Source: an uncultured Clostridium sp.
GTDB lineage: Bacteria > Bacillota > Clostridia > Lachnospirales > Lachnospiraceae
NCBI GenBank assembly: GCA_900549235.1
Contig: URNT01000014.1
Span: 1-64,000 of the forward strand
Direction of reading: 5' to 3'
DNA: 64,000 nt
A program made the translations under genes and the position numbers. Numbering within the stretch: the first letter of the stretch is position 1; every line of letters starts with the position of its first letter. Below the pieces are notes generated by a model, which saw nothing but the letters and a program-made list of their open reading frames with translations, made no database searches and had not been told where the DNA came from. Positions 50,284-58,638 of this stretch are shown here, in pieces.

Positions 50284-50778
50284 ATGTCAGAGAAACGCGC
50301 AGATTATATTACATGGGATGAATATTTTATGGGAGTGGCTATGCTTTCCGCCAAGCGCTCCAAGGATCCCAGCACCCAGGTGGGGGCCTGTATCGTAAGC
50401 CAGGACAACAAGATCCTTTCTATGGGCTATAACGGCTTTCCCAAGGGCTGTTCCGATGATGTGTTCCCCTGGGGGAAGGAGCATGAAAAGGAGGATCCTT
50501 ACAACTCCAAATACTTCTACTCCACCCACAGCGAGTTAAATGCCATTTTAAACTACCGGGGCGGCAGCCTGGAGGGAAGCAAGCTCTATGTCACCCTGTT
50601 CCCCTGTAACGAATGTGCCAAGGCCATTATCCAGGCAGGGATTAAAACCATTGTCTACGGCGGGGACAAATACGCCGGAACTGCGGCCGTCCGGGCCTCC
50701 AAGCGGATGCTGGATGCCGCTGGGGTGCGCTATTACCAGTACCAGGCCACCGGCCGCAGCCTGACCATCGAGGTGTAG
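50284..50778 (+). CDS. dCMP deaminase (ComEB family)
   Basis: A 164-residue zinc deaminase converting dCMP to dUMP for dTMP synthesis. It shows the start TWDEYFMGVAMLSAKRSKDP, then STQVGACIV, the catalytic motif THSELNAILNY (HxE) and PCNECAKAIIQAGI with the two zinc cysteines. AAAGGAG precedes the ATG. Only 3 bases separate its stop from the radical SAM gene, so they share a transcript. It is of normal length for the family. Confidence 0.93.
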   Translation: MSEKRADYITWDEYFMGVAMLSAKRSKDPSTQVGACIVSQDNKILSMGYNGFPKGCSDDVFPWGKEHEKEDPYNSKYFYSTHSELNAILNYRGGSLEGSKLYVTLFPCNECAKAIIQAGIKTIVYGGDKYAGTAAVRASKRMLDAAGVRYYQYQATGRSLTIEV

Positions 50779-50781
50779 CCC

Positions 50782-52566
50782 ATGAAGATCCTTCTGGCGG
50801 CTATCAACGCCAAATACATCCATTCTAATCTGGGGATCTACAGCCTGAAGGCCTATGCTGAGGAACAGCTGCGCTATCAGGGAAAGAAAGACCAGGCAGA
50901 GATCAGCCTGGGAGAATATACCATTAATCATAGTACAGAGGCCATACTCCGTGATCTGTACCGCAGAAAGCCCGACGTGATCGGGTTTTCCTGCTATATC
51001 TGGAACATTCAGTGGATTCGTTCCCTTCTTCCGGATCTGCGGGCCGTCCTTCCAGAGGTCAGGATCTGGCTTGGAGGCCCGGAGGTCTCTTTTCACAGCG
51101 CCGGGATCCTTCGTGACAACCCGGAGGCGGAGCTGGTGATGACCGGGGAAGGGGAGGAGACCTTTGCACAGCTTCTTTCCTTTCTGGTGGATAACCGGGA
51201 GGAAATGGCGTCTCATTGTGGATATCTCCCTGAAAAAGCCGGACAGCTTCCGGGCATTGTATTCAAAACCTTATCCGGCACGGTCATAGAGACACCCCGG
51301 CGCCCGGTGATGGATATGGACCGCCTTCCATTTTCTTATGGTTCTATGGATATGAAAGCGCTGGAGCACCGGATCATTTACTATGAGAGCAGCAGAGGCT
51401 GCCCCTTTTCCTGCAGCTACTGCCTGTCCTCCATCGATAAGCAGGTGCGGTTTCGGAGCTTGGACCGGGTAAAGGAGGAATTATCTTTCTTTTTAAAGGC
51501 AGGGGTGCCTCAGGTTAAATTTGTAGACCGCACCTTTAACAGCAGAAAGGATCATGCCATGGCCATCTGGCAGTTTATAAGGGATCATGACAATGGGGTG
51601 ACCAATTTTCACTTTGAGATTGCCGCCGACCTGCTGGATCAGGAGGAACTGGAGCTTCTGGCTTCCATGCGTCCCGGCCTGGTGCAGCTTGAGATCGGCG
51701 TCCAGTCTGCCAACCCCGATACCCTGGCAGCCATCCGCAGAAGGACGGACCTTCAGAAAATAGGCGCTGCTGCTGCAGTCATCAACCGGGGCAGGAACGT
51801 GCACCAGCATCTGGACCTGATCGCCGGACTTCCCTATGAGGATCTGGCTTCCTTCCGCCGCTCCTTTGACCAGGTATACGCCATGGAGCCGGAGCAGCTG
51901 CAGCTTGGCTTCCTTAAGGTATTAAAGGGCTCTTATATGGAAGAAATGGCTCCGGCTTACGGCATACGGGCCTCCCTTACGCCGCCCTATGAGGTTCTTT
52001 CCACCCGCTGGCTGTCCTACGGCGACATTCTGGAGCTGAAGGCGGTGGAGGAGATGGTGGAGGTCTATTACAACAGCAGGCAGTTTACCCTTACATTGGA
52101 AGCCTTGGGAAGGGAATATGACAGCGCTTACAGTATGTTTCTGGAGCTGGCCCAATACTATGAAGCCAGGGAGCTTACGGGTTTCAGCCACAGCCGTCTG
52201 GCCCGGTTTGAGATCCTGTGGGATTTTATCAGCGCCTGCCCGCAGCTTCCTCTGGAAGCCTTTAGGGACCGCCTGATCACAGATCTGTACCTTCGGGAAA
52301 ATGCCAAAAGCCGTCCTTCCTTCGCAAGGGATCAGTCTCTCTGGAAATCCCATATCCGTGAGCTGTTTCAGAGGGAGCAGGAGACCCCTCATTACCTCAC
52401 CGGTTATGAGGGTTATGACAGCCGCCAGCTTGCAAAGATGGCCCACGCCGAGGTGATGGGAGACGGAAGCCTGGTGTTGTTTGACTACAGCCAGAGAGAT
52501 CCCCTTACCCACAATGCCAGGGCTGTGATCGCAGCCAGATTGCCCCGAAAGGAGGAGCTTTTATGA
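50782..52566 (+). CDS. B12-binding-domain radical SAM protein (DUF4080 type)
   Basis: A 594-residue protein. The N-terminal B12-binding domain (about 1-135) starts MKILLAAINAKYIHSNLGIY; the radical SAM core has the cluster motif CPFSCSYCLSS (C-x3-C-x2-C) and LVQLEIGVQSANPDTLAAI, followed by a C-terminal DUF4080 region of about 200 residues. The substrate of this family is unknown; relatives act in methylthiolation and corrinoid-dependent methylation. It overlaps the nth start by 4 bases. No sequence evidence points to a particular target. Confidence 0.88.
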   Translation: MKILLAAINAKYIHSNLGIYSLKAYAEEQLRYQGKKDQAEISLGEYTINHSTEAILRDLYRRKPDVIGFSCYIWNIQWIRSLLPDLRAVLPEVRIWLGGPEVSFHSAGILRDNPEAELVMTGEGEETFAQLLSFLVDNREEMASHCGYLPEKAGQLPGIVFKTLSGTVIETPRRPVMDMDRLPFSYGSMDMKALEHRIIYYESSRGCPFSCSYCLSSIDKQVRFRSLDRVKEELSFFLKAGVPQVKFVDRTFNSRKDHAMAIWQFIRDHDNGVTNFHFEIAADLLDQEELELLASMRPGLVQLEIGVQSANPDTLAAIRRRTDLQKIGAAAAVINRGRNVHQHLDLIAGLPYEDLASFRRSFDQVYAMEPEQLQLGFLKVLKGSYMEEMAPAYGIRASLTPPYEVLSTRWLSYGDILELKAVEEMVEVYYNSRQFTLTLEALGREYDSAYSMFLELAQYYEARELTGFSHSRLARFEILWDFISACPQLPLEAFRDRLITDLYLRENAKSRPSFARDQSLWKSHIRELFQREQETPHYLTGYEGYDSRQLAKMAHAEVMGDGSLVLFDYSQRDPLTHNARAVIAARLPRKEELL

Positions 52567-53231
52567 GCCCGAAACGAGAGACAAAGGCCGCCCGCGCCAG
52601 GCGGGTGGAGCAGATCCTGGAGGCTTTGGATCGTGAATACGGCAGGGAATACCGGTGCTATCTGAATTATGAGACTCCCTGGCAGCTTCTGATCGCCGTG
52701 ATGCTTAGTGCCCAGTGCACCGACGCCAGGGTGAATATTGTAACAGCGGATCTGTTTCCTAAATATAAGACCATCGAAGCCTTTGCCGGGGCTGATATAA
52801 GGGAGCTGGAAGAGGACATCCGCTCCATCGGCTTTTATCATTCAAAGGCAAAAAATATCATATCCTGCTGTCAGGACCTTCTCACCCGCTTTGGGGGCCA
52901 GGTGCCCCGCTCGGTAGAAGATCTGACCTCCCTGGCAGGAGTAGGCAGAAAGACAGCCAATGTGATCCGGGGAAACATTTACCACGAACCAAGCGTCGTA
53001 GTGGATACCCATGTAAAGCGGATCTCCAGAAAGCTGGGCCTGACTGTGGAGGAGGAGCCTGAAAAGATCGAGCAGGATCTGATGAAGGTGCTGCCGGAGG
53101 ATCACTGGATTCTCTGGAATATCCATATCATCACTCTGGGCCGGACCATCTGCGTTGCCAGGAGGCCCAAATGCGGGGAATGTTTCCTGCGTGAATACTG
53201 TCCCGGCTGCACTCTGACAAAAGAAACGTAA
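52563..53231 (+). CDS. nth: Endonuclease III
   Basis: A 222-residue DNA glycosylase/AP lyase for oxidised pyrimidines in base excision repair. The HhH motif is LAGVGRKTANVIRG with the catalytic Lys, followed by VVDTHVKRISRKLGL containing the Asp. The C-terminal 4Fe-4S loop is CVARRPKCGECFLREYC, the C-x6-C-x2-C-x5-C pattern. AAAGGAGG lies before the ATG at 52563, which overlaps the radical SAM stop. Nothing unusual. Confidence 0.95.
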   Translation: MSPKRETKAARARRVEQILEALDREYGREYRCYLNYETPWQLLIAVMLSAQCTDARVNIVTADLFPKYKTIEAFAGADIRELEEDIRSIGFYHSKAKNIISCCQDLLTRFGGQVPRSVEDLTSLAGVGRKTANVIRGNIYHEPSVVVDTHVKRISRKLGLTVEEEPEKIEQDLMKVLPEDHWILWNIHIITLGRTICVARRPKCGECFLREYCPGCTLTKET

Positions 53232-53245
53232 GAAAAGAGGATACC

Positions 53246-53953
53246 ATGATCAGATCATACATTGCCCTGGATATAGAAACTACCGGCTTAAACCCCAAAA
53301 GCGAGCGGATCACCGAGCTTGCGGCTCTGAGGGTAGAGGAGGGGCAGGTCCGAGGCTGCTTTTCCACCCTTATAAATCCAGAGCGCCCTCTGGATACCCG
53401 GATCATCCAGCTGACAGGCATTACAGATGAGATGGTGGCAGGAGCGCCGCCCATTGCCGCTGTGATGGAGGAATTTCTGGAATTCTGCGGCAGCCTTCCC
53501 CTTCTGGGCCACAACCTTCCCTTTGACTACAGCTTTTTAAAGCAGGCGGCGGTCAATCAGGGCCTGGAATTTGAAAAGGAGGGGGTTGATACTCTGACAC
53601 TGTGCCGCAGTGTGATGCCAGCCGGTATCAGCCGCAGCCTGGGAAATGCCTGTGAATTTTACAATATTTCCCAGTCCTGCGCCCACCGGGCCGAGGCAGA
53701 TGCCCGGTCCGCCCATCTGCTCTATCAGCATATCCTGGGGCTTTACGGCGAGACCCAGGCCGGGCTGTTCACCTCAAAGCCCCTGTTCTACAAGGCAAAA
53801 CGGGAACAGCCCGCTACAAAAAGGCAAAAAGAATACTTGCAGGATTTATTAAAATGTCATAGAATAGACGTAACTGTGCAGATGGATAAGCTGAGCCGGA
53901 GCGAGGCTTCCAGGCTCATCGACCATATTATCCTGACACATGGGAGAAACTGA
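53246..53953 (+). CDS. DnaQ-like 3'-5' exonuclease
   Basis: A 235-residue DEDDh-type exonuclease. The ExoI motif is IALDIETTGLNP, ExoII is LLGHNLPFDYSFL and ExoIII is HRAEADARSAHLLY with the catalytic His. It resembles the PolC/DnaQ epsilon exonuclease domain as a free protein. A C-terminal extension of about 55 residues (ATKRQKEYLQDLLKCHRI) resembles a small DUF3072-like or helix-hairpin tail seen in Firmicute exonucleases; I am unsure of that. It is 14 bases after nth, suggesting a shared DNA repair transcript. Confidence 0.88.
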   Translation: MIRSYIALDIETTGLNPKSERITELAALRVEEGQVRGCFSTLINPERPLDTRIIQLTGITDEMVAGAPPIAAVMEEFLEFCGSLPLLGHNLPFDYSFLKQAAVNQGLEFEKEGVDTLTLCRSVMPAGISRSLGNACEFYNISQSCAHRAEADARSAHLLYQHILGLYGETQAGLFTSKPLFYKAKREQPATKRQKEYLQDLLKCHRIDVTVQMDKLSRSEASRLIDHIILTHGRN

Positions 53954-53978
53954 AAATTTTCAAAGAAGGTGAATGTAC

Positions 53979-54089
53979 ATGCTTAACATGAGAGACCCTA
54001 AAGTAAAGAAGATCATTTCAAGTGTGATCGTAGTGATCCTGGTGCTGGCCATGATCGTGCCTATGGTATTAAGTGCAGTGATGTATTGA
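53979..54089 (+). CDS. 36-residue single-helix membrane peptide
   Basis: A short frame reads MLNMRDPKVKKIISSVIVV, then a hydrophobic stretch through AMIVPMVLSAVMY and a stop. AGAAGGTG precedes the ATG at 53979. It has the basic N-terminus and single helix of small conserved membrane peptides. I recall similar peptides in Lachnospiraceae beginning with a DPKVKKII segment; function is unknown. The length and ribosome site suggest a real gene between the exonuclease and VanW genes. Confidence 0.65.
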   Translation: MLNMRDPKVKKIISSVIVVILVLAMIVPMVLSAVMY

Positions 54090-54127
54090 TCTGCACAGGG
54101 CCTGACAGGATATAAAGAGGAGATAAT

Positions 54128-55774
54128 ATGAGATATAAGATATGGAGTATGGCGGCGGGGATCGCGGCGGCGGGGATGCTGTGGGCATTTCCGCTGACCG
54201 CGGCAGCGGAGCCCGTATTCCCGGAAGGCATAAGCGCCGGAGGTGAGAGCCTGGCGGGAAAGACTCTGAAGGAGGCAAAAGAGGAGCTTTCCCAGTACAC
54301 GGACGGGATGGCGGGTCAGAAGGTGATCCTGACGGTAGACGGCCAGGAGGTAGAGACCACTGCGGCGGCCCTTGGCTTTCACTGGAGCAATACAGAGGCG
54401 GTAGACGAGGCGGCGGCCCAGTACCTGGGAGGCAGCCTGATCCGTCAGTATATGACCCAGAAGGATCTGAAGGCGGCGCCGGTGGATCTTGTCCTTGAGA
54501 CCCAGGTGGACTCCGCTATGGTGAAAACCTTTGTGGAGGAGCAGTGCCAGGGGATCACCGCAGAGGCTAAGGATGCCACGCTGACCAGAGAAAACGGCAA
54601 ATTTGTAATTACTGACGGCGTTGTGGGCAAGATGGTAGATACTGCAGCCACAGAGGCCGCTTTAAATGAAGCCCTGGCAGGAGGTCTTGATGCCCCTGTC
54701 CAGGTGACGGCAGTCATTACCGAGCAGCAGCCCGCGGTTACGTCGGAGGATCTGGCTGCGGTAAATGATGTGCTGGGTACATTTACAACTGATTTCAGCA
54801 GCAGCGGCGCGTCCCGCTCTACCAATGTAACCGTAGGCGCTTCCAAGATCAACGGCCATGTGCTGATGCCGGGTGAGGTATTATCCGGCTATGAGTGTCT
54901 TCAGCCCTTTACCACTGCCAATGGCTACAAGACGGCGGCGGCCTATGAAAATGGCCAGGTGGTAGACAGCATCGGCGGCGGTGTATGCCAGATCTCCACC
55001 ACCCTGTACAATGCGGCCTTAAAGGCTGAGATCGAGATCGTCCAGAGGCAGAACCATTCCATGAGCGTGTCTTATGTAAAGCCCTCTATGGACGCGGCTA
55101 TTGCGGGCACCTATAAGGATCTGAAGATCAAGAATAATTACAGCACTCCCATCTATGTGGAGGGCTATACCAGCGGCAAAAAGCTGACCTTTACTATCTA
55201 CGGCAAGGAGACAAGGCCGGCTAACCGAAAGGTAGAGTTTGTATCTGAGACCCTTGGGACCACAAGCCCGGGAGATCCTCAGCTGATTGTGGACAATAGC
55301 CTCGCGCCGGGAGCAAAGGTGCGGGTGCAGTCTTCCCATACAGGTCTCCGTTCCCAGCTGTGGAAGGTAGTGACAGTAGACGGTGTGGAGACAGAAAGAA
55401 CCCTGCTCCATAAGGACACCTACAACGCCTCCAAGGCTATTTACCGGGTAGGGCCTTCCGTACCGGCAGTGGTACCTCCACAGGGAGAGGTGACAGACCC
55501 GGCAGCGCCTGTGACACCTGTGGATCCCACGCAGGGAGGCAGTACGGCAGCGCCTTCCGATCCGGCGCCCTCTACAGGGGACAGCAGTTCCTCAGGAGGT
55601 CCCGGAGACACCAGCCCGTCTGCAGGCAGCAGCTCCTCAGGAGGTCCCGGGGATTCCGGCGCAGCCGCAGGCAGCAGTTCCTCAGGAGGCCCCGGAGATG
55701 CCGGCTCCTCAGGCGGGCCAGGAGCCCAGGCTCCGTCCACGGACAATGGGGTCCAGATCACACCCATTGCGTAA
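54128..55774 (+). CDS. VanW-family protein with peptidoglycan-binding-like domain and repeat tail
   Basis: A 548-residue exported protein. A signal peptide (residues 1 to about 27, ending AAAEP) leads to a YoaR-like putative peptidoglycan-binding domain at about 35-200, then the VanW domain with NGHVLMPGEVLSGYECLQPF, GGGVCQISTTLYNAAL and HSMSVSYVKPS, then a G5-like segment and a low-complexity tail (about 455-530) with three SSSSGGPGD units. VanW proteins are named from vancomycin clusters but are general cell-wall proteins. AGGAGATA precedes the start. Location is probably the cell surface. Confidence 0.9.
   Translation: MRYKIWSMAAGIAAAGMLWAFPLTAAAEPVFPEGISAGGESLAGKTLKEAKEELSQYTDGMAGQKVILTVDGQEVETTAAALGFHWSNTEAVDEAAAQYLGGSLIRQYMTQKDLKAAPVDLVLETQVDSAMVKTFVEEQCQGITAEAKDATLTRENGKFVITDGVVGKMVDTAATEAALNEALAGGLDAPVQVTAVITEQQPAVTSEDLAAVNDVLGTFTTDFSSSGASRSTNVTVGASKINGHVLMPGEVLSGYECLQPFTTANGYKTAAAYENGQVVDSIGGGVCQISTTLYNAALKAEIEIVQRQNHSMSVSYVKPSMDAAIAGTYKDLKIKNNYSTPIYVEGYTSGKKLTFTIYGKETRPANRKVEFVSETLGTTSPGDPQLIVDNSLAPGAKVRVQSSHTGLRSQLWKVVTVDGVETERTLLHKDTYNASKAIYRVGPSVPAVVPPQGEVTDPAAPVTPVDPTQGGSTAAPSDPAPSTGDSSSSGGPGDTSPSAGSSSSGGPGDSGAAAGSSSSGGPGDAGSSGGPGAQAPSTDNGVQITPIA
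55583..55717 (+). repeat. Tandem 45-bp repeats in the VanW tail
   Basis: Units beginning AGCAGTTCCTCAGGAGG-like start at 55583, 55628 and 55673, an exact 45-base (15-residue) period, and encode SSSSGGPGD. The repeats could vary in number between strains. Confidence 0.75.
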
Positions 55775-55785
55775 GGAGGGCTTTT

Positions 55786-56379
55786 ATGAGAACAGCAGGA
55801 CAGGGGCCGGAAGGCTTTGAAAAACGGGACGGCTCCATGAAGCCGGGCCAGGATCTGGTGATGGCGGGCCTTACAGGCTACGAAGGCACCCGGATGATCT
55901 GGAGGAAAAAGAGCGGGCTGCTGAAGGGGTGGTTCTCTGCCTCCTTCCTGCGTGAGCTGGAGGCACAGGAGCCTGTGAGCCTTAAGATGTGGATCCGTGA
56001 AAAAGAGGCGGCGGGAGAATTTCCCATTACCGCCTGTGAGTTTGCAGGAGAGGGCGGCGTTTTAGCTGCCCTTTGGAATTTGTCCGGGATCTACCGGGCT
56101 GGAGTGGATGTGGATCTGCGCCTGATGCCTATGCGCCAGGTAACAGTAGAGATCTGTGAGCGGTTTGAGTTAAATCCCTACCGCCTCCGCTGTGAAAACT
56201 GCGCCCTGATGGCGGCAGACCGGGGCGGACAGCTGGCAAGGGAGCTTCAGGCCGCCGGGATCCCGGCGGCTGTGATCGGCAGCGTGATCCCGGGGATCGC
56301 GAGACAGATCCGTCATGGAGATGAGACCGCCGGGTTTTTAGAGCGGCCCCAGCCGGACGAGATCCATCGTATTGAGTGA
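55786..56379 (+). CDS. Orphan AIR synthase-like C-terminal domain protein
   Basis: A 197-residue protein with the pattern of the AIRS C-terminal domain as in HypE and ThiL: GEGGVLAALWNLSGIYRAGV, LRLMPMRQVTVEICERFELN and AAGIPAAVIGSVIPG near the end. The N-terminal ATP-binding AIRS domain is missing; its place is taken by about 65 residues with VMAGLTGYEGTRMIWRKK. It is therefore not a normal HypE or ThiL. Function is unknown. AAGGAGGG precedes the start, and it lies just upstream of the Lrp gene in the same direction. Confidence 0.65.
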   Translation: MRTAGQGPEGFEKRDGSMKPGQDLVMAGLTGYEGTRMIWRKKSGLLKGWFSASFLRELEAQEPVSLKMWIREKEAAGEFPITACEFAGEGGVLAALWNLSGIYRAGVDVDLRLMPMRQVTVEICERFELNPYRLRCENCALMAADRGGQLARELQAAGIPAAVIGSVIPGIARQIRHGDETAGFLERPQPDEIHRIE

Positions 56380-56398
56380 CTATGGAGGTAAGGTAATT

Positions 56399-56881
56399 AT
56401 GAGAGAAAAAATTCTGGCAGTCATTGAAAAAAACAGCAGGATCGACCTGAAGGATCTGGCAGTTCTGCTTGGAGAAAGCGAGGTAGCGGTGGCCAATGAG
56501 ATCGCGGCCATGGAAAAGGAGCATATTATCTGCGGCTACCACACTCTGATTAACTGGGACAATACCAGCGAGGAAAAGGTGATGGCTCTGATCGAGGTAA
56601 AGGTAACTCCTCAGAGGGGCATGGGCTTTGACAAGATCGCGGAGCGCATCTACCAGTACAGCGAAGTAAACGCCGTATATCTGATGAGCGGATCCTTTGA
56701 CTTTACCGTATTTATCGAAGGCAAGACCATGCGCCAGGTAGCCCAGTTTGTATCAGACAAGCTGGCTCCCATGGAGTCTGTGCTGAGTACGGCTACTCAC
56801 TTTGTATTAAAGAAATATAAGGACCACGGAACTATTATAAGCGAACCGGTCCAGGATGAAAGGATGCTGATCACCCCATGA
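56399..56881 (+). CDS. Lrp/AsnC-family regulator
   Basis: A 160-residue Lrp-type regulator: an N-terminal helix-turn-helix (DLKDLAVLLGESEVAVANEI) and a C-terminal RAM domain at about 70-145 with the EVNAVYLMSGSFDFTVFIEG strand pair. The ATG at 56399 is chosen because GGAGGTAAGG precedes it; the frame also opens at 56372 in the previous gene's end. It overlaps the aminotransferase start by 4 bases (ATGA), so it probably senses an amino acid and regulates this operon. Its ligand is not known. Confidence 0.88.
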   Translation: MREKILAVIEKNSRIDLKDLAVLLGESEVAVANEIAAMEKEHIICGYHTLINWDNTSEEKVMALIEVKVTPQRGMGFDKIAERIYQYSEVNAVYLMSGSFDFTVFIEGKTMRQVAQFVSDKLAPMESVLSTATHFVLKKYKDHGTIISEPVQDERMLITP

Positions 56882-58047
56882 GAAATCCCTTATCAGACAA
56901 AATTGTAAACATCCCGCCCTCCGGGATCCGCAAGTTTTTTGATATTGTCAGCGAGATGAAGGACGCCATTTCCCTGGGTGTAGGCGAGCCGGATTTTGAC
57001 ACTCCCTGGCATATCCGGGAGGAGGGCATCTATTCCCTGGAAAAGGGCCGCACCTTTTATACTTCAAATGCCGGTCTTCGTCCCTTAAAGATAGAAATCT
57101 GCGAATACTTAAAGCGGCGCTGCCATGTGGTCTATGACCCGGATCACGAGGTGATGGTTACCGTAGGCGGCAGCGAGGCCATCGACATTGCTCTCAGGGC
57201 CATGTTAAACCAGGGGGATGAGGTACTGATCCCTCAGCCAAGCTACGTTTCTTATATGCCCTGCGTAACGCTGGCAGACGGTGTTCCGGTGATCATTCAG
57301 CTGGAGGAAAAGGATCAGTTTAAGCTGACCCCGGAAAAACTCCTTGAGAAGATCACAGATAAGACTAAGATCCTGGTGCTTCCATTTCCAAACAACCCTA
57401 CCGGGGCCATTATGGAAAAGGATGAATTGGAGGAAATCGCCAGGATCGTGGTGGAAAAGGATCTGTTTGTTATCTCTGACGAGATCTACTCCGAGCTTAC
57501 ATACGGGATGGATCACACTACCATCGCCTCCTTCCCTGGCATGAAGGAGCGTACTGTACTGATCAATGGCTTTTCAAAGTCCTATGCCATGACCGGCTGG
57601 AGGCTGGGCTATGCTGCTGCGCCGGCTCTGATCCTGGAGCAGATGCTTAAGATCCACCAGTACGCCATTATGTGCGCACCCACAACCAGCCAGTACGCCG
57701 CCGTCTCCGCCATGAAAAACGGTGATGCGGACGTGGCTCATATGAGAGAGGCCTACAATCAGCGCCGCCGCTACCTGCTTCATTCCTTTAAGGAAATGGG
57801 CATCGACTGCTTCGAGCCTCAGGGCGCATTTTACACCTTCCCCAATATCAGCCGTTTTGGCATGACCTCAGAGGAATTTGCCACAGCCCTTTTGAAGGAG
57901 GAAAAGGTGGCTGTCGTTCCCGGCACTGCCTTTGGAGACTGCGGCGAGGGCTTCGTCCGCATTTCCTATGCCTACTCCCTTGAGAACCTGAAGGAGGCTC
58001 TGGGGCGGATCCGCAGGTTTGTGGACAGGCTGGACGGAAAGGCGTGA
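56878..58047 (+). CDS. Class I pyridoxal-phosphate aminotransferase
   Basis: A 389-residue fold type I aminotransferase. The PLP lysine is in NGFSKSYAMTGWRLGY; PFPNNPTGAIMEKDE, ISDEIYSELTYG and the N-terminal GVGEPDFDTPWHIREE blocks are intact. The nearest group is the PatA/AspC-like enzymes of Firmicutes, acting on aspartate, alanine or related amino acids. It is coupled to the Lrp gene (ATGA), as often found. The trmL start follows 4 bases after its stop, so these three genes share a transcript. Confidence 0.9.
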   Translation: MRNPLSDKIVNIPPSGIRKFFDIVSEMKDAISLGVGEPDFDTPWHIREEGIYSLEKGRTFYTSNAGLRPLKIEICEYLKRRCHVVYDPDHEVMVTVGGSEAIDIALRAMLNQGDEVLIPQPSYVSYMPCVTLADGVPVIIQLEEKDQFKLTPEKLLEKITDKTKILVLPFPNNPTGAIMEKDELEEIARIVVEKDLFVISDEIYSELTYGMDHTTIASFPGMKERTVLINGFSKSYAMTGWRLGYAAAPALILEQMLKIHQYAIMCAPTTSQYAAVSAMKNGDADVAHMREAYNQRRRYLLHSFKEMGIDCFEPQGAFYTFPNISRFGMTSEEFATALLKEEKVAVVPGTAFGDCGEGFVRISYAYSLENLKEALGRIRRFVDRLDGKA

Positions 58048-58051
58048 TCCT

Positions 58052-58552
58052 ATGATGAACATTGTACTTTTAGAACCGGAGATGCCGGCCAATACGGGAA
58101 ACATCGGCCGTACCTGCGTGGCTACCGGCACAAGGCTCCACCTCATCGGGCCTCTGGGCTTTAAGCTCAGTGAAAAGGCGGTAAAACGGGCGGGACTGGA
58201 CTACTGGGACAAGCTTGATGTGACGGTATACAGTGATTACCAGGATTTTCTGGACCGGAATCCTGAGGCCCTGGGAAAGATGTATTTTGCCACCACAAAG
58301 GCCCATAAGGTGTATTCCGAGGTGGCCTATGAGGCAGACTGCTACCTGATGTTCGGCAAGGAAAGCGCCGGCATCCCGGAAGAGATTCTGGTGGAGAATG
58401 AAGACCACTGCGTCCGGATCCCCATGTGGGGAGACATCCGTTCCCTGAACTTGTCAAATTCTGCTGCCATTGTGCTTTATGAGGCCCTGCGCCAGCATGG
58501 CTTTGAAAAAATGGAATTAAATGGACATCTTCACCGCCTTCAGTGGAAGTGA
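58052..58552 (+). CDS. trmL: tRNA (cytidine/uridine-34 2'-O) methyltransferase
   Basis: A 166-residue SPOUT-type methyltransferase that methylates the ribose at the wobble position of tRNA-Leu. It begins NIVLLEPEMPANTGNIGRTC, has the trefoil-knot segments LMFGKESAGIPEEIL and RIPMWGDIRSLNLSNSAAIV, and ends normally. The ATG at 58052 (or 58055) follows GGAAAGG; upstream in-frame GTG at 58019 is inside the aminotransferase gene. It closes the Lrp-aminotransferase-TrmL run. Confidence 0.93.
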   Translation: MMNIVLLEPEMPANTGNIGRTCVATGTRLHLIGPLGFKLSEKAVKRAGLDYWDKLDVTVYSDYQDFLDRNPEALGKMYFATTKAHKVYSEVAYEADCYLMFGKESAGIPEEILVENEDHCVRIPMWGDIRSLNLSNSAAIVLYEALRQHGFEKMELNGHLHRLQWK

Positions 58553-58557
58553 TGTTG

Positions 58558-58586
58558 TCATAATGTAATACCCCTTCACATACCCT
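58558..58586 (+). promoter_or_regulatory. Candidate sigma-E promoter of the CotS-type gene
   Basis: TCATAAT (58558-58564), a 14-base spacer, then CATACCCT (58579-58586). Both boxes are close to the mother-cell sigma-E pattern; CATACCCTA also fits the sigma-K -10. The spacing equals that at 11945-11973 before sipL. Confidence 0.55.
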
Positions 58587-58638
58587 AGAGTGTGGCTGGA
58601 AATAGTCAAACGGCAATGGAGTGTGGAGGGGTAATTTT

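Noticed and set aside
55583..55717. CRISPR-like regular spacing
   Set aside because: The 45-base units are coding (SSSSGGPGD) and in frame in the VanW gene, with no unique spacers of constant size between short repeats.
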